40,509 nt of DNA, taken from contig DQIP01000225.1 in NCBI GenBank assembly GCA_020793565.1, forward strand, positions 1 through 40,509. The letters are read 5' to 3'. Origin of the DNA: Candidatus Methanovorans sp. GTDB lineage: Archaea; Halobacteriota; Methanosarcinia; Methanosarcinales; Methanosarcinaceae. The translations under genes and the position numbers were made by a program. Under the pieces are notes generated by a model. That model worked only from the letters and a program-made list of their open reading frames with translations. It was not told the DNA's origin and ran no database searches. This document shows positions 32,599 to 40,509 of this stretch, piece after piece; position 1 is the first letter of the stretch; every line of letters starts with the position of its first letter.

Positions 32599-34371
32599 CT
32601 ACGTCTTACCTGTGCTCCACCGTCTATCTTTATACATCGATAGTACATTTTGAACTCTCGCTTCATCGATCATACCATTTGTAGATGCAGTTTCAAAAAA
32701 TCGAGAGGGAAATCTCACATCATCAAGATCAAAACCAAACTTTCGTTTTAGTTCATACTTTTTCATGAATATATCCCTGCCAAGTTCAATAAGTTCTTCT
32801 TCTGATCGCTCTATGCCTATTGCGGCAAGAGCCTCAATGATAGTATCATACGTATAAATACCGCGTGCGAACAGGCAAATTGTAAGTGAATTGAGAACTC
32901 CGCGTATGTCATCTTCAAATATCAGCAGATCAACGATCTCTTTATCCGAAAGATTATTCTTAAATGCTTTTTGGTCAATGCTATATCCCCCATTATCCAC
33001 ATGTGAGTGCCTGACCCCGACCGTTAATCCCACCAGATTCCCGACACCAGTGTGGTAGCCCGGAATTTCAAGTCCACCTGCATGTAGTGCAAAATCGTCC
33101 CCACCATATTTCCTTGAAGCAAAGACCACGCCTTTTGCGAGTGCAGAATAAAATTCATTTGGAGATTCGATTATCAGGTCAATTGCACGAAGGTAATTTG
33201 TGACATCACCCCACTTTAAAGAAACATTCATTGTCTCACCTGTTGTGAACCTTTTATGCATAGACATCTCTGTTGCCCATGCCAGCACACCGCCCATGCT
33301 TATTATGTCCACACCATATTGCTCACACCTGTCTATTAATTCCAATACGCTCTCCGGTGTGAGTATACCCAGGTTCGTACCAAGTGCATATACCAATTCA
33401 TAATCGTATGAAATATGCTTGACCTCATACTCATGCAGGGGTGCGAATAATGTTTTTAGCATTGCAATATGTATGCACCCGATCGGGCAGTGAGCACATG
33501 AGATCTTCCTGACAAGATAGTTATCAGCAAAGTTCTCGCCTGATATGGTTTCGGCATACTCGAAAGATGTCTGCTGCAAATTTCTTGTGGGCAGGCCATT
33601 TAATTCATTCAGGGGAAGTATGTTTTCAGTCGTACCAAGGTCATGATATTTATCCATGAGGTCGGTTTCAACAATATTGCTGAATATTTTCTTATAAGTA
33701 TTTGAATATGTACTTTTGTCAGGTATTTCAATTTCCCCATCCCCAGATACTACTATGGCTTTCAAATTCTTTGCACCAAACACTGCACCAAGCCCGAGGC
33801 GACCGAAATGACGATATGTATCTACGTTAACACTTGCATATCTTACACCGTTTTCCCCTGCTGTTCCAATTCGAATAATGCTGCGCTTGCCAATATTTGG
33901 CTCAACATTTCGCAATATCTTCCCTATATCAGTTGTTGAGGACAATCCCCAGATAGAAGATGCATCTTTAAAGGCAATATCATTGTTATGGATCGAAATA
34001 TAAACCGGACGTTTTGCACGTCCTGTTATTACGATCGAACTGTATCCCGCAAACCGCATTGCCATTGCAAGTCGTCCGCCAGCATGTGATTCACCGAATT
34101 CACCGGTAAGGGGGGACCTGAACACGGAAACCACTTTTGTGCAGCATGGGAAAATACCGGACAGGGGACCAATACTAAGTACCACAGGTGATACAGGGTC
34201 AAGAGCATCGGTTCCTTCTTTGGATCCTTCATTCATTAACATGGTGGCAACGCCGGTGCCGCCAAGATACTTATCGTGCAGGTCCTGCCGTTCCACCACT
34301 TTTGATGTTTCATTGGAAAGGTCGATGTATAACACATTTGCAAGACCGGAGATGGAAAATGTATTTGGCAC
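32599..34371 (-). CDS. Aldehyde ferredoxin oxidoreductase family protein
   Basis: A 590-residue tungsten/molybdenum-pterin enzyme of the AOR family, which oxidises aldehydes to acids with ferredoxin. The N-terminal pterin domain has 'YLGGTGVATMLM' and 'GEFGESHAGGRLAMAMRFAGY' (about 94-114, in part). The 4Fe-4S ligands are CAHCPIGC (about 290-297) and a later Cys in 'SLTICLFARG' (about 500). The gene starts directly after the stop of the four-cluster ferredoxin gene (34372), the usual electron-acceptor subunit, and is followed by a small zinc protein gene. The actual substrate is unknown. Confidence 0.93.
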   Translation of the reverse strand: MPNTFSISGLANVLYIDLSNETSKVVERQDLHDKYLGGTGVATMLMNEGSKEGTDALDPVSPVVLSIGPLSGIFPCCTKVVSVFRSPLTGEFGESHAGGRLAMAMRFAGYSSIVITGRAKRPVYISIHNNDIAFKDASSIWGLSSTTDIGKILRNVEPNIGKRSIIRIGTAGENGVRYASVNVDTYRHFGRLGLGAVFGAKNLKAIVVSGDGEIEIPDKSTYSNTYKKIFSNIVETDLMDKYHDLGTTENILPLNELNGLPTRNLQQTSFEYAETISGENFADNYLVRKISCAHCPIGCIHIAMLKTLFAPLHEYEVKHISYDYELVYALGTNLGILTPESVLELIDRCEQYGVDIISMGGVLAWATEMSMHKRFTTGETMNVSLKWGDVTNYLRAIDLIIESPNEFYSALAKGVVFASRKYGGDDFALHAGGLEIPGYHTGVGNLVGLTVGVRHSHVDNGGYSIDQKAFKNNLSDKEIVDLLIFEDDIRGVLNSLTICLFARGIYTYDTIIEALAAIGIERSEEELIELGRDIFMKKYELKRKFGFDLDDVRFPSRFFETASTNGMIDEARVQNVLSMYKDRRWSTGKT

Positions 34372-34815
34372 CTACTTTACCTCCTTATGTGATGTTTCTG
34401 CATGTGTTGTATCCGCACTGGGAACTTTTCTCATTTCAAGTACCTCGTGCGGACAAAAAGATGTGCAAATGCCACAGTGCCTGCAAACAATTGCCTTTGC
34501 ATTCCCATCCATGTGAATTGCACCGACAAGACATGCATCTGCACATTGCTCACAACCCGTGCACAGGTCGGTTTTTAATTCAACTCCGCCGCCATTTCTT
34601 TTTACAAGCGCACCTGTCGGGCATGCCCGGGAACATGGCGGATCAATGCACGCATGGCAGACAACTGAGACATATGCACTCTCAATTCCGCCACTTGTTT
34701 GTATGTCAATTGCACTGTTCTTCAGTGAAATTGTGCTATAATAGGTTCTGGCACAAGCCATCATACAGGAATAACAACCAATACAGCGAGCCTGGTTTGC
34801 AACCTTTATCCTCAT
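34372..34815 (-). CDS. Four-cluster polyferredoxin, AOR electron-transfer subunit
   Basis: A 147-residue ferredoxin of the HycB/DmsB-like type with four Cys groups: CIGCYSCMMAC (about 11-21), CHACIDPPCSRAC (about 53-65), CTGCEQCADAC (about 85-95) and CRHCGICTSFC (about 111-121). Each can supply a 4Fe-4S cluster. ATG 34815 is preferred because TTGGGAG upstream can serve as ribosome site; a TTG at 34836 would start inside it. It is the first gene of the AOR operon, its stop adjoining the AOR ATG. It would pass electrons from AOR to ferredoxin-linked metabolism. Confidence 0.9.
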   Translation of the reverse strand: MRIKVANQARCIGCYSCMMACARTYYSTISLKNSAIDIQTSGGIESAYVSVVCHACIDPPCSRACPTGALVKRNGGGVELKTDLCTGCEQCADACLVGAIHMDGNAKAIVCRHCGICTSFCPHEVLEMRKVPSADTTHAETSHKEVK

Positions 34816-34959
34816 CGGAATAGTATCAACTCCCAATTACTATTAGTAGCAAGATGAACTCAATGCGATATATTATTGCCGATTAGAAAAAAGTAGGATG
34901 ATGGTATCTTCCATCAAATCGATCAAATGTATGTATATTCGCAGCCACTATACATGTCA

Positions 34960-34981
34960 CCCCCGAATAAAGTTGAGGGGG
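34960..34981. promoter_or_regulatory. CCCCC/GGGGG hairpin in a divergent promoter region
   Basis: CCCCC (34960-34964) and GGGGG (34977-34981) flank a 12-base loop in the 236-bp gap between the divergent ferredoxin and TauE-like genes. It stands out in AT-rich DNA; function unknown. Confidence 0.35.
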
Positions 34982-35051
34982 AGCCATTGTATTTTTTGTT
35001 ATAATCCCAAACAACAACTCCTATATATCCAAACAATCCTTAAAAGAAACC

Positions 35052-35834
35052 ATGGATCTTGCATACTGGTATCTGTTCCCACTTGGAATTATAATTTCCA
35101 CAATATCAATGTCAGCCGGAATTTCCGGAGCGAATTTCTGGATACCTGTTTACCTTTTCGTACTCAAACTTGATCCTTTGACCAGTTTCTGGCTTGCACT
35201 CCTTACCATGGTATTCGGATTTGGAAGCGGTGTCATTAGAAATCTTTACCAGCAAACAGTTAACTGGTATATTGTCAGGAAATACCTGATGCCGGTGATT
35301 CCAGGTGCGATAATAGGTTCGATCCTGACATCCTGCATTGATGTAAAGATCCTTGTGATCATATTCGGCTTTTTTGTGTTTATTTATGGAACCTATTTGC
35401 TTATCACAACAATTTTGCCAAGTAAAGAGTCACAAAAACACAACCGGATATTCTGGGAATTGGGATTTGCAGCCGGATTCCTCAAAGGACTGATCGCGAC
35501 GGGATTGGGTAAATTGATAGTGCCCTGTATCTGGAATCATGAAAGGATAAATCATCCATCTGAGGTAATAGGTTCAGCTGTAGTGATTATATTTATAGTG
35601 GACATTGTAGCAGCAGTAACCCGAATGAACCCGGTTTTCATTGGTGCGCTGGTTGACAACCAGGCCACGCTGGTTGATATCATGATATTTGTGGTACCAT
35701 CAGTTGTTATTGGAGGACAGTTGGGTCCATTTGCCATCAGGAATGTGAATACTAAGTGGTTAAGGATTTACATTTCTTTAATGTTGATATTTGTGAGTTT
35801 TTTGATAGCAAATAACATAATATATAGCATATAA
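35052..35834 (+). CDS. TauE/SafE-family membrane permease
   Basis: A 260-residue protein with about eight hydrophobic helices and the TauE/SafE pattern: a first half with 'ISMSAGISGANFWIPVYLF' and a second with 'GFAAGFLKGLIATGLGKLIVP' (about 143-163, in part) and 'SVVIGGQLGPFAI'. The family exports organosulfonates, sulfite or related anions, though most members are uncharacterised. In a genome with an Fsr-type protein a sulfur-oxyanion role is attractive, but the genes are 30 kb apart. ATG 35052 begins the first helix. A family B repeat pair lies downstream. Confidence 0.87.
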   Translation: MDLAYWYLFPLGIIISTISMSAGISGANFWIPVYLFVLKLDPLTSFWLALLTMVFGFGSGVIRNLYQQTVNWYIVRKYLMPVIPGAIIGSILTSCIDVKILVIIFGFFVFIYGTYLLITTILPSKESQKHNRIFWELGFAAGFLKGLIATGLGKLIVPCIWNHERINHPSEVIGSAVVIIFIVDIVAAVTRMNPVFIGALVDNQATLVDIMIFVVPSVVIGGQLGPFAIRNVNTKWLRIYISLMLIFVSFLIANNIIYSI

Positions 35835-35870
35835 TGTATAATAAATAAAATAATATGTAGTATATACTAT

Positions 35871-35993
35871 GTGACCAGAACTATATACTATATAGTCCGA
35901 GTTGATTCGAGCATGCTGGGATTTTCTCGTTGTATATAGTCTATAGGATTATGTAGTCCGAGTTAATCCGACCGCAGGGACGATTTTCTCGTT
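35871..35993 (+). repeat. Family B tandem pair between convergent genes
   Basis: Two units: 35871-35931 (61 bp, left half diverged) and 35932-35993 (62 bp, GTATATAGTCTATAGGATTA start and CGAGTTAATCCGACCGCAGG middle). They fill the gap between tauE and the end of cofE, where no promoter is needed, so they are not only promoters. Confidence 0.85.
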
Positions 35994-36002
35994 CGGACTT
36001 GA

Positions 36003-36761
36003 TCACAAACTTCTCAGTCCTTTCCTGATAATGTCCTCGCCACCGGAACGGTACGTGTCTTTTATTGTGACGTCAGTATCCACATACATTACAAGTCCCC
36101 TGATGATCACAACCGGATTGCCTCCATCTCCTTCCCCCATCAACAGATTTGCTGTGCCTGCAATTTCATCGGCAACCCCTTCTTCGGTAATCTCAAGGAC
36201 CTTGCCGAAAAGGTCTTCCTCACCGCACCAGTCCTTTATCGGTACGATATGTGATACACCAATAGCCACACCTGTCTGCCCGATCTTAAAGGCACGACCG
36301 TTCGTATCTGTGATGACCACACTAACACGTTTTGAAGTCAGTTTCCATATCTCGCCTGCGATTTGTTTTGCACTTGCATCAGGGTCGGCGGGTAATTCCA
36401 GAAGTAACCCGTTTTCGACATTTGAATCGTCAATACCTGCTTTTATGCATACATGCCCGTTGAATGTTTCAACAAGCAGTATTGGCGACCCGACCAGGCA
36501 TTCCCTGCTCCTGTCAAGAACAGCCTGGGTGAAACGGGGATCTTCACCGTTCTTGTAAGCAATCTCCAGGGCACGCCGGGAGGGAGTTATATTATCAAGC
36601 GTAAATGTCCTGCCTTCGGATTTGGATACGACCGTTGATGCTATCACAACTATATCGTTATCCTGTATTTCCGTATTATCGCATATAATTCCTGCAAGAT
36701 CATCACCATTTTTGATTAACGGGATGTTTTCAACAGTGAATGCTTCAAGTTTTAGTTGCAA
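36003..36761 (-). CDS. cofE: Coenzyme F420-0:L-glutamate ligase
   Basis: CofE adds glutamates to F420-0 using GTP, the last step in making coenzyme F420. The sequence shows 'DIVVIASTVVSKSEGR', 'RALEIAYKNGEDPRFTQAVL', 'ITDTNGRAFKIGQTGVAIG' and 'GEGDGGNPVVIIRGL'. A frame from ATG 36812 gives 269 residues, but TTG 36761 has a GAGGA ribosome site 6-7 bases upstream and yields 252 residues with the family-like start, so I prefer it. F420 supply fits the Fsr-type enzyme in the same window. Monocistronic by spacing. Confidence 0.93.
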   Translation of the reverse strand: MQLKLEAFTVENIPLIKNGDDLAGIICDNTEIQDNDIVVIASTVVSKSEGRTFTLDNITPSRRALEIAYKNGEDPRFTQAVLDRSRECLVGSPILLVETFNGHVCIKAGIDDSNVENGLLLELPADPDASAKQIAGEIWKLTSKRVSVVITDTNGRAFKIGQTGVAIGVSHIVPIKDWCGEEDLFGKVLEITEEGVADEIAGTANLLMGEGDGGNPVVIIRGLVMYVDTDVTIKDTYRSGGEDIIRKGLRSL

Positions 36762-37021
36762 TGATATTCCTCGATGCGTGAAATAGCGTTTGGAATAAAT
36801 AAGACTATCCATATATTATATTTCGCGGCGATGATGATAGTTACCCCGACTGAGCAAAAAATGACGATAACATTTTACCTGATGCCGCAAATCACAACAG
36901 GGGATCTTGAAACGTTTTTAAAAAAGTAAGATCAAGCGACCACATTATCCCAAACATGTTAATGTTCGCGGATATGCGGGCGCTTATACTCAACCAATAT
37001 CGAGATTCACATTAAAAAGTG

Positions 37022-37483
37022 TCACTCGATCATGATTTTCTTCTTCTCTTCGATTTGTGCTTTTGGAAGCGTGACCGTCAGTACACCGTCCTCAAGTTTT
37101 GCTTTTGCACCTTCTTCCGTGACAATCGAAGGAAGCGTGACGGCACGACTAAACCTGTTATATGTCCGCTCGTGCCGTACATAGCCTTCTTTTTCGACTT
37201 CGGATTCCTGACTGCACTTTGCACTTATTTCAAGTACATCGTCCCTGATGCCGATCTCGACATCCTTTTTATCAACGCCCGGTACATCAGTTGTGACAAT
37301 TATCCTGTCATCTTCTTCCTTAATGTCCATAAGAGGTGACAATGTATTTTCACCACTCCACTCTTCCCCTGGCATGACATGATAAAACAACTGGTTCAAT
37401 CGTTCCTGTGTCCGGTTAATCTCTTCAAAGGGATCCCATCCCAAAACACCAGATGGACTCCTGCGTATTAATCCAAATTTCAT
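37022..37483 (-). CDS. Hsp20 / alpha-crystallin small heat shock protein
   Basis: A 153-residue small heat shock protein, an ATP-independent holdase. N-terminal 'WDPFEEINRTQERLNQLF' is followed by the alpha-crystallin domain (about residues 45-140) with 'IIVTTDVPGVDKKDVEIGI', 'YNRFSRAVTLP' and 'AKLEDGVLTVTLPK'; a C-terminal IxI tail motif is not evident ('EEKKKIMIE' end). The gap on its 3' side (36813-37021) holds no feature I can support. Confidence 0.95.
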   Translation of the reverse strand: MKFGLIRRSPSGVLGWDPFEEINRTQERLNQLFYHVMPGEEWSGENTLSPLMDIKEEDDRIIVTTDVPGVDKKDVEIGIRDDVLEISAKCSQESEVEKEGYVRHERTYNRFSRAVTLPSIVTEEGAKAKLEDGVLTVTLPKAQIEEKKKIMIE

Positions 37484-37560
37484 TTACAACCACTCCTTAT
37501 AAGTTAACATGTAATATTTGTGGAAATGGTATATATTGGTAATGGATGAGTTTTTGCCAT

Positions 37561-38757
37561 TCAATTAAAATCAATAAGCACCTGCACAAGATCCGCAGCG
37601 TAAACAGTACCCAGCGACCCCTGGTGTCCGGATTCCTCATCAAACGCTACCGCATCGTCAGGGTCCTTATCCGCAGTGGAATATATTGCAAACGGTACAG
37701 GGTCTGAGGTGTGTGTTTTTAGCGAAATTGGAGTTGGATGGTCAGGCAAAACCAGAATCGTGAAATCTTCATCCGACTCACGTGCATATTCCAGTATCCT
37801 GCCAACTACCAGTTTGTCAAAATCCTCGATCGCCCGGATCTTTGCATTAACATCCCCCATGTGCCCGGCCTCGTCAGGCGCTTCAATATGAACGAATACA
37901 AAATCGTGGTTCTTGAGGGATTTAAGCGCATACTCTGCCTTGCCGGAGTAGTTCGTATCCAGGTACCCTGTCGCACCGGGCACCTCAATAATATCAAGTC
38001 CGGCATAAATGCCGATCCCTTTTAGCAGGTCAACGGCAGAGATGATAGAACCGGTCATACCGTACAGTTGCCAGAATTCCGTGAAATTTGGTGCATAACC
38101 CTGGCCCCATAGCCAGATATAATTTGCAGGATCCTTACCGGCTTTGATGCGCTTGTTGTTTACGGAATGGTTCTCAAGGATCATTTTTGAAGCGTCGATC
38201 AACTCACACAAAAGTTCACTATCCTTGCCTGTGGGCATACACTCACTTTTAGCCTTGCCAATAACGTCGTGCGGCGGAGTACACTCTGCACCTATGCCAA
38301 CATCCCCTGAAGCGACCATCAGGTGCCGGTAACTTATCCCAGGGTAAAAACTTATTTTATCAGTACCGAGTCCTGAGTTCACTGCTTCAATAAGTGCCAT
38401 TGCCTCTACGCTTGTAATATGTCCGGCACTGTAATCAGTGATAATATCATCAGTGATCGTGACCAAGTTACATCGAAATGCCACATCGCTATCTTTAAGC
38501 GGTATTCCCATGCTTGCAGCCTCAAGCGGTGCCCTGCCTGAATAATACTTTTTCGGGTCATATCCAATAATGGACATATTTGCGACATCACTTCCTGGAG
38601 GCATTCCCTCCGGCACTGTTCTTGCAAGCCCCATGCGCCCGTTCATTGCAATATGATCCATATTTGGAGTTCTGGCTTTTTGAAGGACTGTTTTCCCGCC
38701 AAGATCATCCATTGGAAAATCTGCCATGCCGTCTCCGATAAGTACCGCGTATTTCAT
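37561..38757 (-). CDS. apgM: 2,3-bisphosphoglycerate-independent phosphoglycerate mutase, archaeal type
   Basis: The 398-residue enzyme interconverts 3- and 2-phosphoglycerate in glycolysis and gluconeogenesis. It belongs to the alkaline-phosphatase superfamily. Metal site '[11 protein letters not shown]' is at residues 5-15, the nucleophile Ser is in '[11 protein letters not shown]' (about residue 62), and the C-terminal metal motifs are '[13 protein letters not shown]' (about 287-299) and '[10 protein letters not shown]'. Its length is typical of archaeal ApgM. The start at ATG 38757 gives the family N-terminus '[15 protein letters not shown]'. Confidence 0.96.
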   Translation of the reverse strand: MKYAVLIGDGMADFPMDDLGGKTVLQKARTPNMDHIAMNGRMGLARTVPEGMPPGSDVANMSIIGYDPKKYYSGRAPLEAASMGIPLKDSDVAFRCNLVTITDDIITDYSAGHITSVEAMALIEAVNSGLGTDKISFYPGISYRHLMVASGDVGIGAECTPPHDVIGKAKSECMPTGKDSELLCELIDASKMILENHSVNNKRIKAGKDPANYIWLWGQGYAPNFTEFWQLYGMTGSIISAVDLLKGIGIYAGLDIIEVPGATGYLDTNYSGKAEYALKSLKNHDFVFVHIEAPDEAGHMGDVNAKIRAIEDFDKLVVGRILEYARESDEDFTILVLPDHPTPISLKTHTSDPVPFAIYSTADKDPDDAVAFDEESGHQGSLGTVYAADLVQVLIDFN

Positions 38758-38902
38758 TGGTTCACCTTAATGATATTTGATGTACATAATTTTATGATAA
38801 CATACAATCAAAACAACTATAAACAATCTATCAATGTAATTGCCTAAAATTAATGATTATGATATTGTACTATAAAATTGACAATTGATGTTTGAGGTAT
38901 CT

Positions 38903-40093
38903 ATGAAATATATATATGTTGTACTTATGAGCTTGTGTATCATCTTATCTACATTCTTATCCCCGGCATACGGAGCAGAAACAAATGCAATAATCCATTA
39001 CTCTGAACAATTCGTGGAAATTCATGGTGAATTTGTACTTGAGCAGGGTTATTCCATAAAAGTGATAGATGCCAATCCAATAAATGGAAATAGTTTGCTT
39101 GAGCTGTACTTAAACGACGAAAAAATTGATGCAGGTATGCAGTTCGCCAGGGAAAACGATCCTTTTGAGTATATCAAAACCGTAACCGATGAAGATGATA
39201 ACGAGACTGATACTGATTACCTGATCATACACATTACCCCCATTGAAGTAATAAAGGAACCATTTTCAGTCAAATATAAAACAGAGCAATATATTGATCC
39301 GCAATTCGAGACAGAAAAGTATCTCATACTTGACAAGTCAAAGTCAATTAAAATTAATACCCCTTTTGAACTTAAAGAGGAATACGAACTTGAAGCATCT
39401 GACCTTAAAGATACATCTGTTACATTAACTCTTAGCAAGAACGGTCATCTGGTAAAGCAAGAAGAAGTTGAGAATGGTGATATGTTCACATACTCAAAAA
39501 CCGTTGGCAGCAAGGTTCTCACTATATTCATTGCAAAATTAGACAATATATTTATAGGCACAGACAGCGAAATGGTCTTCCTTAAACATGTGTCCCAACG
39601 TGCTGATATTAATGTCGAGAGTGATGGCACGATAACCGTTGAAGGTGCTGACAGTGCTAAAATTCGTGACGGGGATATCGCAATAATTCGCTATACTTTT
39701 GAAAACGAGGACATTTCAGATGTGGAAATCAGACTTGATGGTGAGCAGATAGATAGCAGGAGTGGAGTCGGCACAGGAACTTACTCTACCGTAACCGGTA
39801 AACTGGATAAGGGAATGCACGAAATTGTCATGATCACTGTTACGGGAGATGGCACCAGATCGACACACGCAAAAGCATTTATGGTCGAATCCAGCATTGC
39901 ATCCGAAGCGATCGATATTGCATCAGAAACCGCTTCAAAGTTTGCGAATGATGTTGGTGAAGATAACGAAACGGTTGGCAAAGCGCTTGAAACGATTGGT
40001 AATGCAATTGAAGCGCCTGGATTTGGTTCAATATTATCTGTAATTATGATCGGACTTGTATGTATTGCATTGCAGCCGAAAAAAAAGAACTGA
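38903..40093 (+). CDS. Secreted surface protein with C-terminal membrane anchor
   Basis: A 396-residue protein starting at ATG 38903, with GAGGT 5 bases upstream. The first 27 residues are a signal peptide (two Met/Lys, hydrophobic core, 'SPAYGA' cleavage area). The body is acidic and beta-rich, with two similar-looking halves ('VEIHGEFVLEQGYSIKVID' about 33; 'LDKSKSIKINTPFELKEEYEL' region about 150) and a third sandwich-like part (about 240-320). The end has an Ala/Glu helix, one hydrophobic helix ('ILSVIMIGLVCIAL') and a KKK stop-transfer tail. This is the layout of archaeal S-layer-like or adhesion proteins. No named family is recognised. Confidence 0.75.
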   Translation: MKYIYVVLMSLCIILSTFLSPAYGAETNAIIHYSEQFVEIHGEFVLEQGYSIKVIDANPINGNSLLELYLNDEKIDAGMQFARENDPFEYIKTVTDEDDNETDTDYLIIHITPIEVIKEPFSVKYKTEQYIDPQFETEKYLILDKSKSIKINTPFELKEEYELEASDLKDTSVTLTLSKNGHLVKQEEVENGDMFTYSKTVGSKVLTIFIAKLDNIFIGTDSEMVFLKHVSQRADINVESDGTITVEGADSAKIRDGDIAIIRYTFENEDISDVEIRLDGEQIDSRSGVGTGTYSTVTGKLDKGMHEIVMITVTGDGTRSTHAKAFMVESSIASEAIDIASETASKFANDVGEDNETVGKALETIGNAIEAPGFGSILSVIMIGLVCIALQPKKKN

Positions 40094-40125
40094 ATCCTGC
40101 ACGCTGTTTCTACCATGTTTTTCAT

Positions 40126-40215
40126 TTAATCAATATTCTATGTTCCTGCGTAAAAAGAATCATAATTCCGCTTAATGCAAACAGAAGTGCAATTCCCGAT
40201 GATACCTGTGCCAAT
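40126..40215 (-). other. Possible small hydrophobic ORF or gene remnant
   Basis: A minus-strand frame of about 30 codons reads as one hydrophobic helix ('SGIALLFALSGIMILFTQ') and ends at TGA near 40126. It is bounded upstream by an in-frame stop and has no ATG or ribosome site. It may be the decayed end of a membrane-protein gene. The rest of 40094-40509 holds repeats only. Confidence 0.25.
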
Positions 40216-40269
40216 CAAAATATCACAAAATAAAAATCAGCTGTCATCAATTAAATTGTCGTATTTGTA

Positions 40270-40366
40270 TAGATGTACAAAGATAGGTGCATAAATTAGA
40301 TCGTTTTATCCGAAAACAAAAAACAACACAATCGCCGCAGGCGGCAAATTCCCACACCACTGGCCA
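40270..40366 (+). repeat. Family A repeat, long form, copy A7
   Basis: The 97-bp counterpart of A1 (8501-8597), with 89 of 97 identical positions and the intact palindrome GCCGCAGGCGGC. Confidence 0.85.
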
Positions 40367-40383
40367 AGAAAATTATCCATGCA

Positions 40384-40410
40384 GTCGAATTAACTCGAAC
40401 TGTATAATTC
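40384..40410 (-). repeat. Family B fragment between A7 and A8
   Basis: The reverse complement contains ACAGTTCGAGTTAATTCGAC, matching the central part of family B units. Confidence 0.55.
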
Positions 40411-40424
40411 GTATTTGTATAGGT

Positions 40425-40499
40425 GGTTTCGATAAAATCTCGATGCACATCTCATATTACCAGACCTCGCGCAGCAATACCGCCGTAGGCGGCGTATTC
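40425..40499 (+). repeat. Family A repeat, copy A8 (window end)
   Basis: GGTTTCGATAAAATCTCGAT through CCGCCGTAGGCGG to GTATTC is the counterpart of A4 and of A6 reversed. With A7 and the B fragment it forms a composite repeat of about 230 bp. Confidence 0.8.
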
Positions 40500-40509
40500 T
40501 AAACATTAT

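Overview
The window looks like a contig from a methane-cycling archaeon of the Methanosarcinales, most plausibly an uncultivated anaerobic methanotroph of the ANME-2 type. This placement is inference. It rests on archaeal information genes (topoisomerase VI A, replication factor C large subunit, Pth2, TruD), methanogen/methanotroph C1 genes (mtxX with MtrA-like and MtrH-like proteins), F420 biosynthesis (cofE) and an F420-dependent sulfite-reductase-type protein. No mcr, rRNA or recognisable tRNA is present.

Region 1 (1-8.4 kb) is metabolic and redox-related. It holds a two-subunit class I fumarase, a CDF metal transporter with a C-terminal NifX-like domain, an Fsr-type protein behind a 99-bp sequence duplicated at the window edge, and a divergent cluster of NifX-like / DUF134 / Mrp ATPase / NifX-like / DUF169 genes. 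That cluster resembles the bacterial 'orange protein' gene sets and has a 20-bp inverted repeat over the DUF134 start. Region 2 (8.9-17.1 kb) is mostly housekeeping: NrdD, a small membrane protein, Top6A, a RimK/MptN-like ligase, Pth2, TruD, an MFS transporter and a deoxyribosyltransferase-like protein.

Region 3 (17.3-28 kb) is accessory. It contains an IS1-like element with a frameshifted transposase, a DUF4143-type ATPase, a zinc-ribbon protein, a GIY-YIG protein, an exonuclease remnant, a UPF0175/DUF3368 toxin-antitoxin pair and a visibly more GC-rich, decayed type I restriction-modification locus. In that locus hsdM has a frameshift and an in-frame amber codon, the DUF1016 nuclease gene has a frameshift, and a 32-codon duplicate of the hsdM tail is coupled to both neighbours by ATGA overlaps. 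hsdR is not visible. A 3' relic of a group II intron lies beyond it.

Region 4 (28-40.5 kb) returns to core genes: rfcL, the mtxX-mtrA-like-mtrH-like operon, a ferredoxin-AOR operon that ends in a previously unlisted 52-residue four-CxxC protein, a TauE-like permease, cofE, Hsp20, apgM and a secreted, membrane-anchored surface protein.

Three families of intergenic repeats run through the window. Family A has a GC-rich palindrome (GCCGCAGGCGGC). Family B is a 61-63 bp unit with an AT-rich palindrome, tandem upstream of mtxX, where its TATA-like part sits at promoter distance from the start codon. Family C is a CTCTGTG/CTCTGCG inverted repeat, one copy of which encodes the last 40 residues of HsdS.

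The best leads for something undescribed are the Fsr plus orange-protein-like cluster with its operator, the family B promoter-bearing repeats, the 52-residue zinc protein in the AOR operon, and the ATGA-chained hsdM/DUF1016/mini-ORF/hsdS arrangement. All positions, frames and alignments were read by eye; no database search was run.
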